Shown here: positions 1 to 8,387 of the stretch, piece by piece
How positions within the stretch are numbered: the stretch's first letter is position 1
Layout of the letters: each line of letters opens with the position of its first letter
From: Clostridiales bacterium UBA5446
GTDB taxonomy: Bacteria; Bacillota; Clostridia; Oscillospirales; Oscillospiraceae
Direction: 5' to 3'
DNA length: 43,514 nucleotides
NCBI GenBank assembly: GCA_002427465.1
Contig: DIRC01000034.1
Location: 1-43,514 of the forward strand
Notes under the pieces: generated by a model
Databases searched by the model: none
The model's input: the letters and a program-made list of their open reading frames with translations, nothing else
What the model was told of the DNA's origin: nothing
Translations under genes and position numbers: made by a program

Positions 1-1
1 A

Positions 2-118
<117 letters not shown>

Positions 119-127
119 CAAAGAAGG

Positions 128-152
128 GCGCAGCCTTATGGCTGCGCTTTTT
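128..152 (+). terminator. Rho-independent terminator after 5S rRNA
   Basis: A perfect 8-bp stem GCGCAGCC/GGCTGCGC with a TTAT loop is followed by five T residues on the plus strand. It lies ten bases after the 5S gene and ends the rRNA transcript. It sits in the short gap facing the convergent rluD gene, but the minus-strand side lacks a clean T run. Confidence 0.9.
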
Positions 153-162
153 CTATTTCGAT

Positions 163-1092
163 TTACCCGTTCACGGGAGGGCCGAGGCGGCTGAGGGCCT
201 CGGTAAAGTACGCGGGAAGGTCGCAGGAAAGCTGAATCAGGGCGCCGGTGCGGGGATGGATAAACGTGAGCTCCCGGGCATGAAGACACTGGCCCGCAAG
301 ACCTTTTTCCGGCTTTTTTGCGTAACCGTAGACGGGGTCTCCAAGAACAGGGTGGCCAATATAAGCCATGTGTACGCGAATTTGATGGGTCCGCCCGGTT
401 TCAAGCCTGCAGCGGAGGTGGGTATAACCGTTATACCGGGCAATTACTTCATAATGAGTCACGGCGCGCCGGGCATATTCAGGGCCGGCGGCCATTTTTT
501 TTCTGTTGGTAGGATGCCGGCCGATCGGCATGTCAACCGTTCCGGCGTCATTGCGGACATGCCCCAGGACAATGGCCTCATAGATCCGCGAAAGGCTGTG
601 GTCGGAAAGCTGTTTTGACAGGGCGATGTGGGCGGAATCGTTCTTTGCGGCGATAATCAGGCCGGACGTGTCCCTGTCGATGCGGTGGACGATTCCCGGC
701 CGCCGCTCCCCGCCAATTTTGGAGAGGTTTTCCCCGCAGTGGTGCATCAGAGCGTTGACCAGGGTGCCGTCCGCATGTCCGGGGGCCGGATGCACTACCA
801 TGCCCCGGGGTTTGTTGACCACGACAATGTCCCCGTCCTCATACACGATATCCAGCGGGATATCCTGCGCCGCCAAGGGGGCTTCGTCGGGTTCCCGTAT
901 GATCACATCGAAGAGCTCCCCGGCGCGGACCTTGTAGTTTTTCCGGATTGGGGCGCCGTTTCCGGTGACCAAGCCGCTGTCGATCAGGCGCTGGGCGGCA
1001 GACCGGGAAACCCCGTCCATTTTGCGCGCAAGGAGAGCGTCGATTCTCTCGCCGCTCTCCTGTGCAATGACTGTAATGCGATTAACCTTCAT
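163..1092 (-). CDS. rluD: RluD-type 23S rRNA pseudouridine synthase
   Basis: This 309-residue protein of the RluA/RluD family isomerises specific uridines of large-subunit rRNA to pseudouridine. An S4 RNA-binding domain covers about residues 14-75 and the synthase domain follows. The signature HRIDRDTSG starts at residue 136, and Asp139 is the expected catalytic aspartate. GRTHQIRVHM, near residue 235, is the second conserved family motif. The ATG overlaps the stop of lspA by four bases (ATGA), so the two are translationally coupled. lspA-rluD adjacency is a standard Firmicutes arrangement. Which uridines it modifies cannot be read from sequence; RluD is the closest functional guess within the family. 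Confidence 0.92.
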   Translation of the reverse strand: MKVNRITVIAQESGERIDALLARKMDGVSRSAAQRLIDSGLVTGNGAPIRKNYKVRAGELFDVIIREPDEAPLAAQDIPLDIVYEDGDIVVVNKPRGMVVHPAPGHADGTLVNALMHHCGENLSKIGGERRPGIVHRIDRDTSGLIIAAKNDSAHIALSKQLSDHSLSRIYEAIVLGHVRNDAGTVDMPIGRHPTNRKKMAAGPEYARRAVTHYEVIARYNGYTHLRCRLETGRTHQIRVHMAYIGHPVLGDPVYGYAKKPEKGLAGQCLHARELTFIHPRTGALIQLSCDLPAYFTEALSRLGPPVNG

Positions 1093-1919
1093 TTTGAAGT
1101 GTACTCCGCCAGAATTTCCTCAAGGGAAAATTCTGTTTTGGGCTGTGCCGGTCTGGCCTTGGGCGGTTCCTTGGATACGGCCTCCTGAGAGGTAACGGAG
1201 GAGGCGATTACGGTGCTTTTCACCGGGCTGCCTCCGGGATTTTGCCCTTGCGGGGTTTCCCATTCCGAAAATGGGTTTTCCGGGGAAGGCGCTGCCGGCC
1301 CGGCGGTCGAGTTATCACGGCCGGACTGGGGCGCGGGCTTGCGGGCCTGGACGCCGGGATTATGGTTTTTCCCGGGGGCGGGGGACTTTTTCCCCTTTGG
1401 CAGCGATTTTTTGCCGCCTGCCCGGGGCGATTGATCCGGCGCTCCGGCGCTTGCGGGGCTCTTCCCTTTAAAGTCCTCATCGAAGATAATATAAACGCAG
1501 AACAGGATGCCGCAAACTGTGATAAAAATGTCGGCCACGTTAAAAATGGCAAAATTCATAAAATCCAGCCGGAACATATCCACGACATAACCGTTTATCA
1601 CTCTGTCGATGCAGTTTCCGATTGCGCCGGACATCACCAGAACCGCGCTCCAGCGCCCCAAAGGGGCGCGGATAATGTTTTTCCAGAGGGCAAGAATCAC
1701 CACAACGGCAAAGACGGCGGCGATCGCAACGAAAAACCATCGCGCGTTATGCGTCTGGAGGAAACCAAAGGCGGCGCCGGTGTTGTGCGTGTTTACAAGG
1801 CTGATGACGCCGGGAATGATGGCGGTGGAGCCGGTGTTGAGTTCAATGCCTACGGTGGCCCAGTATTTGACGGCCTGATCCAGAATGAGCACCAGAAGCG
1901 CTACGATTGCATAAAGCAT
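1089..1919 (-). CDS. lspA: Signal peptidase II with long C-terminal tail
   Basis: LspA is the membrane aspartyl protease that removes signal peptides from diacylglyceryl-modified prolipoproteins. Residues 1-146 form the usual four-helix enzyme. The catalytic aspartates lie in GNCIDRV (Asp105) and FNVADI (Asp130), and NTGAAF near residue 46 is a conserved family motif. Family members are usually about 150-170 residues. This one has 276, because about 130 residues follow the last helix (nt 1089-1481). The tail is rich in Pro, Lys, Gly and Ser and ends with the hydrophobic-acidic segment FSLEEILAEY. With both termini cytoplasmic in LspA, the tail should face the cytosol. An AGGAGG site seven bases upstream supports the ATG. 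The gene lies 32 nt after ileS. Confidence 0.93.
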   Translation of the reverse strand: MLYAIVALLVLILDQAVKYWATVGIELNTGSTAIIPGVISLVNTHNTGAAFGFLQTHNARWFFVAIAAVFAVVVILALWKNIIRAPLGRWSAVLVMSGAIGNCIDRVINGYVVDMFRLDFMNFAIFNVADIFITVCGILFCVYIIFDEDFKGKSPASAGAPDQSPRAGGKKSLPKGKKSPAPGKNHNPGVQARKPAPQSGRDNSTAGPAAPSPENPFSEWETPQGQNPGGSPVKSTVIASSVTSQEAVSKEPPKARPAQPKTEFSLEEILAEYTSK

Positions 1920-1951
1920 AGGAAATCCTCCTGTTTATACTCCCTCGGAGT

Positions 1952-4756
1952 CTATATCGCGGCCGCGCAGCGGGAGCAGAGCGCGGGATGCTCCTCGCTG
2001 GAGCCGACGGAGGCGCTGTGGATCCAGCATCGGGGGCATTTTGGAAGGGCGCTTGCCTCAACCTTTATGGTTACGCCGGGGAAGTTCTCCCCGCTCCAGC
2101 CATCCCCGCTGCCGTATACCGCTTCAAGCTCCGATACGATGCAGATGGCAGCCAGGTCGGCGTCTTTTATCCGATCAAACGCATCCCGTGCGGCGTCAGA
2201 GACAAAGAGGGTGATTTTGGCGTCCAGCGGCTTGCCTATGGTTTTGTTCGACCTGGCCAGCTCAAGGGCCTTATTGACGTCGTCCCGGAGCGCCTGTATT
2301 TGCTGCCAGCGGGCCTGCGCGCCTTCGGAGAGCTTCCATGCGGGGTCGGCCGCGGGCATATCGTTGAGCATGACATGCTCAGGGCATTTTGCGCTGTCGT
2401 GGGGCATGGCCTGCCAGATTTCATCGGCGGTAAATGAGAGCAGGGGCGCCAGCAGGCGAACCATGGCGTCCAGAATCAGGTAAATGGCAGTTTGGGCGCT
2501 GCGCCGGGAGAGGCTGTTCCGTCCGTCGCAGTAGAGCCTGTCCTTAATCACGTCCAGGTAGAAGTTTGACATATCCACCACGCAGAAATTATGAATTGCG
2601 CTGGTGCCGACGAAAAATTCATACCGTTCGTACCCGGCGATGCTCTTTTCGACCAGACGGTAAAGCTGGCCCAGGGCCCATTTGTCCAAATCCGGCATAT
2701 CCTCGTAGGCCACCTGGTTATCGGGGTCGAAGCCGTCCAGGTTCCCCAGAATGAAGCGGGCGGTATTGCGGATTTTCAGATATTTTTCAGAGAGCTGACG
2801 GAAGATGGAGTCCGAGCAGCGCACGTCCATCCGCGTGTCGGCGGAGGCGGCCCAGAGGCGCACAAGATCGGCGCCGTACTTGGGGATGATATCTTCCGGG
2901 TAGACGCCGTTGCCCAGAGATTTATGCATGGCCTTTCCATCCCCGTCCACCGTCCAGCCGTGGGTGAGGACTGCTTTGTAAGGCGCGGCGCCCTTGGTGG
3001 CCACGGCGGTGAGGAGAGAGGACTGGAACCAGCCGCGGAATTGGTCGTAGCCCTCCAGATACATGGAGGCGGGCCAGGCGCCCGGGGAGTCCAGCTCCAT
3101 AGAGGCAAAGTGGGTGCTGCCCGAATCAAACCAGCCGTCCAGCGTATCTCCCTCTTTGGTGAAATGGCTGCCGCCGCAGAAGGGGCAGACATACCCTTCG
3201 GGAAGAAGGGCCTTGGCCTCCAGGGCAAACCAGGCGTTTGAGCCGTCTTTTTTAAAGATCCGGGAAACGGATTCGATGGTCTCGGGCGTACAGACGGGTT
3301 TTTTGCAGTCCGCGCAGTAAAAAACGGGGATCGGCAGGCCCCAGCGGCGCTGGCGGGAAATGCACCAGTCGGAGCGTTCTTTTACCATGGAAATCATGCG
3401 GTCATGGCCCCATTCGGGGAACCATTCCACATCGTCACAGGCCCTGCAGGCCTCATCCTTGAAAGCGTCCACCGAGCAGAACCACTGGTCGGTGGCCCGG
3501 TAAAGGATCGGGCTTTTGCACCGCCAGCAATGGGCGTACTGGTGGATGATATCCTCGGCGCCCAGCAGCGCGCCGCAGGCCACAAGATCTTCGTATATGG
3601 CCGCATTGGCCTCGTCCGTGGTTAGCCCGCGGTATTTCCCGGACAGGTCGTTCATTCTTCCGCGGTCGTCCACAGGGACGATCAGGCCGATGTTGGTTTT
3701 GCCGGCGGCGTCGTACTGGCGGCAGATTTCATAGTCCTCGTGCCCATGGCCGGGGGCGGTATGAACGCATCCGGTGCCGGCGTCCAAAGTGACGTGGTCG
3801 CCAAGAAGGACGATGCTGTCCCTGTCGTACAGGGGGTGGGCCGCGGTCATCAGCTCGAACTGGGAGCCTTTCATCTCGGCCAGCACCTCAAGCTCCGGGA
3901 TGCCGGCGACTTTTGCGACGCTTTCCATCAGCTTTTTGGCAAGGATATACACCTCGCCGGAAGGGGCTTTGGCCAGAACATAGTCCAAGTCCGCGTTGAG
4001 GCATATGGCCAGGTTGCCGGGCAGCGTCCAGGTGGTGGTTGTCCAGATCACAAAATAGAGATTTGAGATGTCGCAGTATTTCTGCAGTTTGCCCAGATCA
4101 TCCTTGACTTTGAATTTCACATAGATGGATTTGCAGGGATCATCGGCGTATTCGATCTCCGCCTCGGCCAGGGCGGTTTCGTCATGGGGGCACCAGTGGA
4201 CTGGCTTTTTGCCCCTGTAAATATAGCCGTTTTCATACATCTTGCCGAAAACCTTGATCTCCTCGGCCTCGAACTTCGAGTCCATGGTACGGTAAGGATG
4301 CTCCCAGTCGCCAAGAACGCCCAAGCGCTTGAACTGATCCATCTGGACCTGAACAAAATGCTCGGCAAAATCGCGGCAGGCGGTGCGGAACTCGGGAATC
4401 GACATTTCCTTGTGGTTCAGCTTCTGTTCCTTGATTATGGCCGACTCGATGGGCATGCCGTGGTTGTCCCATCCGGGATAATAGATGGCCTTCCAGCCGG
4501 ACATGGACTTGTAACGGGTGATAAAATCCTTGATGCATTTATTCAGTGCCGTGCCCATGTGAATCATGCCGTTGGAGAACGGGGGGCCGTCGTGGAGGAT
4601 AAATTCGGGGCGGCCCTCCGTCCGTTCCAGCATTTTCTGGTAAAGGGACATGTCGTGCCAGTTTTTAAGCATGTCGGGCTCCCGCTTGGGCAGGGAAGCG
4701 CGCATGGGAAAATCAGTTTTCGGCAGGTTTACGGTTTTATTATAATCCTGAGACAT
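1952..4756 (-). CDS. ileS: Isoleucyl-tRNA synthetase
   Basis: This 934-residue class I synthetase charges tRNA-Ile. The HIGH motif appears as HMGT at residues 66-69, within PPFSNGMIHMGTALNK. The KMSKS loop is AMHKS at 609-613, in GKAMHKSLGN, so the first Lys and the Ser of the textbook motif are replaced. The editing domain (CP1) is present in the middle; HTAPGHGHEDYE is its signature. The C-terminus carries paired Cys-x-x-Cys motifs (CPRC and CSRC) that bind zinc in bacterial IleS. Length is normal. The start has an AGGAG site nine bases upstream. The leader to divIVA is only 104 nt, too short for a T-box, and no T-box core was seen. It probably belongs to the leftward division/lspA transcript. 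Confidence 0.97.
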   Translation of the reverse strand: MSQDYNKTVNLPKTDFPMRASLPKREPDMLKNWHDMSLYQKMLERTEGRPEFILHDGPPFSNGMIHMGTALNKCIKDFITRYKSMSGWKAIYYPGWDNHGMPIESAIIKEQKLNHKEMSIPEFRTACRDFAEHFVQVQMDQFKRLGVLGDWEHPYRTMDSKFEAEEIKVFGKMYENGYIYRGKKPVHWCPHDETALAEAEIEYADDPCKSIYVKFKVKDDLGKLQKYCDISNLYFVIWTTTTWTLPGNLAICLNADLDYVLAKAPSGEVYILAKKLMESVAKVAGIPELEVLAEMKGSQFELMTAAHPLYDRDSIVLLGDHVTLDAGTGCVHTAPGHGHEDYEICRQYDAAGKTNIGLIVPVDDRGRMNDLSGKYRGLTTDEANAAIYEDLVACGALLGAEDIIHQYAHCWRCKSPILYRATDQWFCSVDAFKDEACRACDDVEWFPEWGHDRMISMVKERSDWCISRQRRWGLPIPVFYCADCKKPVCTPETIESVSRIFKKDGSNAWFALEAKALLPEGYVCPFCGGSHFTKEGDTLDGWFDSGSTHFASMELDSPGAWPASMYLEGYDQFRGWFQSSLLTAVATKGAAPYKAVLTHGWTVDGDGKAMHKSLGNGVYPEDIIPKYGADLVRLWAASADTRMDVRCSDSIFRQLSEKYLKIRNTARFILGNLDGFDPDNQVAYEDMPDLDKWALGQLYRLVEKSIAGYERYEFFVGTSAIHNFCVVDMSNFYLDVIKDRLYCDGRNSLSRRSAQTAIYLILDAMVRLLAPLLSFTADEIWQAMPHDSAKCPEHVMLNDMPAADPAWKLSEGAQARWQQIQALRDDVNKALELARSNKTIGKPLDAKITLFVSDAARDAFDRIKDADLAAICIVSELEAVYGSGDGWSGENFPGVTIKVEASALPKCPRCWIHSASVGSSEEHPALCSRCAAAI

Positions 4757-4785
4757 CTTCTTTTTCTCCTATTCTCTTTTTTGCC

Positions 4786-4803
4786 GGCGGGTGAATACCC
4801 GCC
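4786..4803 (-). promoter_or_regulatory. Hairpin in ileS leader
   Basis: A perfect 7-bp inverted repeat (GGCGGGT/ACCCGCC, four-base loop) lies 29 bases upstream of the ileS ATG. On the minus strand no T run follows, so it is not a standard terminator. It may be an RNA stability element or a remnant. Function is unknown. Confidence 0.3.
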
Positions 4804-4814
4804 TTTATAACAAC

Positions 4815-4846
4815 GGGCGGGGCTGCACGATTGCGCTGCCCCGCCC
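4815..4846 (-). terminator. GC-rich hairpin after divIVA, possible terminator
   Basis: A 9-bp GC stem (GGGCGGGGC/GCCCCGCCC) has a small inner helix in its loop and lies 14 bases after the divIVA stop. Read on the minus strand it is followed by GTTGTTAT, a weak T tract. It could end or attenuate the sepF-divIVA transcript before ileS. Confidence 0.45.
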
Positions 4847-4860
4847 CGTAATTTGTAAAC

Positions 4861-5496
4861 TCAGTGCGTTCCGCCAAGGGAAAACAGGCGGGTGACATCG
4901 TCAAGAGGCTTGGCCTCAATTGGGGCGGGCGGTTCCAGATCGGGGGTAATGTCTATCTCGGGAACAGGCTCGTCCGATATTCGGGAGACGGAGGATTCAA
5001 TACTCCTGACGGCGTCGTCAATCACCGCCTCCTTTTTTGCGGCGGCGGGGATCATGTCGGGAATGCGGTCAAGGTAATCCAACTGGCGGTTGCAGAGGTT
5101 GCGGGCGTCCTCGAAGAATCTGGCAGTGGCGGTTTTAGCCTCCATCAGCTTCGCCTCCTCGCGTGCGACCTCGGACTTCAGCTTTTCAAGGGCCCGCGCG
5201 GCGATGGCGTCGGCGTCCGCGATGGTCTTTTCCGCCCTCGCCCTGGCCTCGGACTCGATCTGAGTGCCCAGCTTCTGGGCGGAGAGCAGGGTCAGGCGCA
5301 TGGCGTCCTCGCTGGCGCGGTATTCTTCAATTTTGTCCACAAGCACCTTAATTTTGCTTTTCAGCACATAAATTTCTTTGTGGGCGGCGTCCAGCTCCGC
5401 CGCGGCTTCCTCCATGAAGTCGTCCACGCCGCCCATATCGTAGCCGCCGAAAACGGCCTTTTCAAAGGTTTTTTCCCTGATATCCTGAGGCGTCAT
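4861..5496 (-). CDS. divIVA: DivIVA-domain cell division/polarity protein
   Basis: A 211-residue protein whose N-terminus (MTPQDIREKTFEKAVFGGYD, then VDDFME) is the DivIVA lipid-binding domain that senses negative membrane curvature at septa and poles. A long coiled coil rich in Ala, Glu and Lys fills about residues 30-150. The acidic, Pro-rich C-terminal segment is typical of partner-binding tails. A longer reading frame begins at 5577, but that extension has no DivIVA similarity. The ATG at 5496 has an AAGGGGA site and matches the family start. The gene follows sepF, another septal protein, with an 81-nt gap, the standard Firmicutes sepF-divIVA order. ylmH and yggT, which often lie between them, are missing. 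Confidence 0.93.
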   Translation of the reverse strand: MTPQDIREKTFEKAVFGGYDMGGVDDFMEEAAAELDAAHKEIYVLKSKIKVLVDKIEEYRASEDAMRLTLLSAQKLGTQIESEARARAEKTIADADAIAARALEKLKSEVAREEAKLMEAKTATARFFEDARNLCNRQLDYLDRIPDMIPAAAKKEAVIDDAVRSIESSVSRISDEPVPEIDITPDLEPPAPIEAKPLDDVTRLFSLGGTH

Positions 5497-5577
5497 ATCC
5501 AAGTCCCCTTCCCTGTGGTGGCAAAATATTCCGTATGGCGCTCTGCGGCGCCATTTTATGTTTGGTCGGCCCGGCAA

Positions 5578-6081
5578 TCAGAAACGAAGGCCGGTGTTTT
5601 CCAGTTCACCCATCAGGTCGCCCATAAGGTCGACGTTATAGGGCGTGATGATGTACGTGTTGGCTGCGATTCGCTTGATCTTGCCATCCTGAGCGTATGC
5701 CACGCCGGAGAGAAAGTCTATGAGCCTTCTTGCAATATCCTTATTGGTCTGTTCAAGATTCATGACGACCGCGCGCTTTTCGCATAGGTGGTCGGCAATG
5801 TCGGCCGCGGCTTCAAACCGCTCCGGCTTCACCAGAACGACCTTCAGCTGAGCCGCAGCGTTGATGTTGACGACTTTTGCGGGGTCCTGCCGGACGTCGC
5901 GCCGGGAGGAAAAGGCGGGCTTTGCCGGTGCATAGTCGCCGCCGTCGGAGAAAAAGGAGCTCTTCTTTTCCTGGGCGGGCGCCTTATCCACAGGGATGCG
6001 GGCCGTCTCGTCCTCGTCAAAAAATTCGTCTTCGTCTTCAAAAGGCTGAGTCAGCTTTTTGATTTCATCTAAAAAACCCAT
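5578..6081 (-). CDS. sepF: Cell division protein SepF
   Basis: SepF bundles FtsZ protofilaments and tethers them to the membrane. The 167-residue length is normal. The N-terminal MGFLDEIKKL is the amphipathic membrane-binding helix. An acidic, disordered linker follows (about residues 15-70), then the SepF core from KVVNINAAAQ to the end, containing the conserved EKRAVVMNLEQ and RRLIDFLSGVAYA segments. A GGAGG site nine bases before the ATG supports the start. The gene lies between a yggS-type gene and divIVA, which is the usual context. Confidence 0.96.
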   Translation of the reverse strand: MGFLDEIKKLTQPFEDEDEFFDEDETARIPVDKAPAQEKKSSFFSDGGDYAPAKPAFSSRRDVRQDPAKVVNINAAAQLKVVLVKPERFEAAADIADHLCEKRAVVMNLEQTNKDIARRLIDFLSGVAYAQDGKIKRIAANTYIITPYNVDLMGDLMGELENTGLRF

Positions 6082-6130
6082 TTGTTTTCCTCCGATTGCT
6101 TGCCTGGCGGCGGTTCCCGCCGGATGGGCG

Positions 6131-6814
6131 TTATGCGCTGCGGCTGCGGGCGCCGAAGATTGCGGTACCTACCCGGACAATGTTGGCGCCCATGGCGGCT
6201 GCGTCCTCATAATCGCCGCTCATGCCCATAGACAAAAAGTCCATGCTGACATTATCGTATTTTTTTGCCGCAATGTCAACAAAAAGCTCGTTCATCCGGG
6301 CAAAAAACGGCCTGTTTCCACCGGGTTCTTCACATATGGGAGGAATTGACATAAGTCCGCGCACCCGGACGGCGCCAAGGCCTGCGGCATATGCCAGAAT
6401 GCCGGGCAGATCTTCCGGGGCCATGCCGCTCTTGCTCTCCTCCCCGGCGATGTTGATTTCCAGCAGCACATCTTGTATGATACCCAATTCACCGGCCCGT
6501 GCATCAATACGCCGCAAAAGATCCCGGCTGTCCGCGGATTCGATCAGGTCGGCCACGCCGACGATTTGCCTGACCTTGTTTTTCTGCAGATGCCCGATAA
6601 AATGCAGCGGCCTGCCGGTGTAAGCCCCCTGGCCGTGTTTTTCCAGAAGCTCCTGCACCCGGTTTTCGCCGCAGGCATCCACGCCGGCGGCAATTGCCTG
6701 GCGGACCCTGTCGGCATCGTTCATCTTGGTTGCGGCTACCAGAAGGACGCGCCGCCCGGGGGCGGCTTTCTCCAGCCTTTCTTTGATGGCCGCAACGTTT
6801 TCGGTAATACCCAT
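6131..6814 (-). CDS. YggS/PLPBP-family pyridoxal phosphate homeostasis protein
   Basis: A 227-residue fold-type III PLP-binding protein without known catalysis. The family buffers PLP and affects amino-acid and vitamin B6 balance. The PLP lysine is Lys30 in LLVAATKM. HFIGHLQKNKVR and the C-terminal LSMGMSGDYEDA and VRVGTAIFG segments form the phosphate pocket and are well conserved. GGAGG nine bases upstream marks the ATG. The gene is regularly placed immediately upstream of sepF in Firmicutes (ylmE position), as it is here. Confidence 0.94.
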   Translation of the reverse strand: MGITENVAAIKERLEKAAPGRRVLLVAATKMNDADRVRQAIAAGVDACGENRVQELLEKHGQGAYTGRPLHFIGHLQKNKVRQIVGVADLIESADSRDLLRRIDARAGELGIIQDVLLEINIAGEESKSGMAPEDLPGILAYAAGLGAVRVRGLMSIPPICEEPGGNRPFFARMNELFVDIAAKKYDNVSMDFLSMGMSGDYEDAAAMGANIVRVGTAIFGARSRSA

Positions 6815-6858
6815 ATCCTTGCGCCTCCGTTCTCTTTCTGTATCGAAACGGATCTGTT

Positions 6859-8064
6859 CTATTCCACGATCATACCCTCGTAAACGGTTTTACTGCTGAC
6901 GATAATCTTGTCACCCTCCCGCAGCGCATCCGCCGACGTTTCGATTTCGACAAGGTAATAGTCGCCGGCCTGATACAGGGTTTTGACGGATTTAACCGCG
7001 ATTTGGTTCGCTGCGATCACATAGACGAAGGTATTCCCGCTTTCGTCCACGTGGAGGGCTTTTGTCGGCACCCGCAGCCCGGTGTATTCGGAGCTGATGA
7101 TTTCGGCGGCGGCCTCCCGCATGGCCAGGGTTTCGGCAAGGGCATTCAGGGAAGAAAGAACCACCGCGCGCTCGCCTCCGGAGGAGGTGCTTATGTGCTC
7201 GACGCGCATGGAGACCTTCTCGCCATAGTACCGGCCCAGGGAGACGGTGACGGTTTTGCCTTCGGTCAGTTTGGCCGCGTCCTCATCGTCCATCACGCCG
7301 GCGAAATACCAGCGGAAGGAGGTGATCAGCTTGCCGATGGCTCCTTGGGGGATGCTGCCGGGCTCGGACATAAAGCGTTTGATGTCCGTGGTGGTGAGAT
7401 TGGAAAGCATGTCCGGCGTCAGAGCTTCATGGCCGTCCACAATGGTGGTGAAAAGGCCGGATTGCGGGGCCAGCAGTTCCTCAAAATCCGTGTAGGCGCT
7501 GTTTTCAAGGCTTCTGAGTTCTAATTTCAGGGCCTCCAGATCGGTTTCGGAGACGCTCGCGCTGTCGGAAAAAATCAGCGATGTCAGCGCGACGCAGGCG
7601 CTGTCCAGCTGAGAGAGATTGCCGGTGGCGGTGCAGGCCGAAAGGGAAAGCATGGCGGTGCGGATGGCGGAATCCCGCTTGGTCAGGTCGTCCGCCGAGG
7701 TGATGCCCGAAAGGATAGTCTCAATGTGGCTGATCTCGTTTTCCAGCTCGCGCCTGCGTCCCGCCCGTTCCAGGGCGGCTTCGCTGTCCATGGCGGCGGC
7801 AATAACGGAGTCGGCGGAAAGCTGCTCGCCGTCTTGGGCGGTGACAAATACATAGGCCCGGTCCGAGGCGATCACGGTCTCGCTGCGGACGGCGATCCCT
7901 GTGATTTCCGCCGTTTCGGTCACCGTGGTTTTAACGGCCGGCGAGGTTACCAGGGCATCCCGGGTGCCTTTCCAGAGGTTTATCCCCAAATAAGCCGCCA
8001 TTGCAATGAAAAGCACAAAGGCGGCTATTGTCGGGACTGTGTTCGTCTTTTTCAGAGGGGCCAC
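6859..8064 (-). CDS. HlyD-like single-pass membrane adaptor, no transporter nearby
   Basis: About 400 residues. One membrane helix (about residues 11-31) is followed by an extracytoplasmic part with a lipoyl/barrel-sandwich segment split by a helical coiled coil (about 95-190), the layout of HlyD/membrane-fusion proteins. The C-terminus has a beta-rich region (GLRVPTKALHVDESG, then REGDKIIVS) typical of the adaptor family. No ABC or RND pump gene is nearby. Its place between hfq and yggS-sepF suggests a role in envelope or division rather than export, but this is inference. The start is uncertain. The only strong site, GGAGG (8064-8068), overlaps the GTG at 8064. It is spaced eight bases from an in-frame CTG at 8055, which may be the real start. 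Confidence 0.75.
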   Translation of the reverse strand: MAPLKKTNTVPTIAAFVLFIAMAAYLGINLWKGTRDALVTSPAVKTTVTETAEITGIAVRSETVIASDRAYVFVTAQDGEQLSADSVIAAAMDSEAALERAGRRRELENEISHIETILSGITSADDLTKRDSAIRTAMLSLSACTATGNLSQLDSACVALTSLIFSDSASVSETDLEALKLELRSLENSAYTDFEELLAPQSGLFTTIVDGHEALTPDMLSNLTTTDIKRFMSEPGSIPQGAIGKLITSFRWYFAGVMDDEDAAKLTEGKTVTVSLGRYYGEKVSMRVEHISTSSGGERAVVLSSLNALAETLAMREAAAEIISSEYTGLRVPTKALHVDESGNTFVYVIAANQIAVKSVKTLYQAGDYYLVEIETSADALREGDKIIVSSKTVYEGMIVE

Positions 8065-8076
8065 CTCCAGATCGGT

Positions 8077-8313
8077 TTATGTAGACGCTCCCTCCTCGCG
8101 GAAATCAATGGGGCGGGGCGGGATGATGGTTGAAATGGCATGTTTGTAAATCAGCTGCTGCTTGCCGTCCGAGTCGATCACCACGGTGAAATTGTCGAAA
8201 CCGCGGACGACGCCGCGAAACTGAAAGCCGTTCATAAGAAAGATGGTGACGGAATATTTTTCCGCTCGGGCCCGGCTGAGGAAAATGTCTTGAAAGTTCT
8301 TTGTTTTTTCCAT
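8077..8313 (-). CDS. hfq: RNA chaperone Hfq
   Basis: A 78-residue Sm-like protein that forms a hexameric ring and helps small RNAs pair with mRNAs. Sm1 is the VTIFLMNGFQFRGVVRGFD segment, followed by FTVVID. Sm2 is the YKHAISTIIP segment, with the KHA motif that lines the U-binding pore. An in-frame upstream extension to 8355 is not supported. The ATG at 8313 has GGAG seven bases upstream and matches family starts. That ribosome site sits inside a short hairpin (see separate entry). hfq follows miaA with a 112-nt gap, as in many bacteria. The HlyD-like gene begins 12-21 nt after its stop. Confidence 0.97.
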   Translation of the reverse strand: MEKTKNFQDIFLSRARAEKYSVTIFLMNGFQFRGVVRGFDNFTVVIDSDGKQQLIYKHAISTIIPPRPIDFREEGAST

Positions 8314-8320
8314 ATCTCTA

Positions 8321-8335
8321 GCTCCTTGCAGGAGC
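8321..8335 (-). promoter_or_regulatory. Hairpin enclosing the hfq ribosome binding site
   Basis: In the mRNA, GCUCC-UGCAA-GGAGC forms a 5-bp stem whose 3' arm is the hfq Shine-Dalgarno sequence, seven bases before the AUG. This could lower initiation and make it sensitive to a binding protein or temperature. Autocontrol by Hfq is an inference from known Hfq autoregulation in enterobacteria. Confidence 0.45.
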
Positions 8336-8387
8336 GGCCTTTGAAATTCTATCATATCATATCCGGCCGTTCCGATAAATAGTAAAT

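Noticed and set aside
4757..4860. T-box riboswitch before ileS
   Set aside because: The gap is only 104 nt and holds two simple hairpins; the T-box core sequence and room for a specifier stem are missing.
4861..5577. Longer DivIVA starting at 5577
   Set aside because: The extra 27 residues are Arg/His/Cys-rich without DivIVA similarity, and the internal ATG at 5496 has a ribosome site and the family N-terminus.
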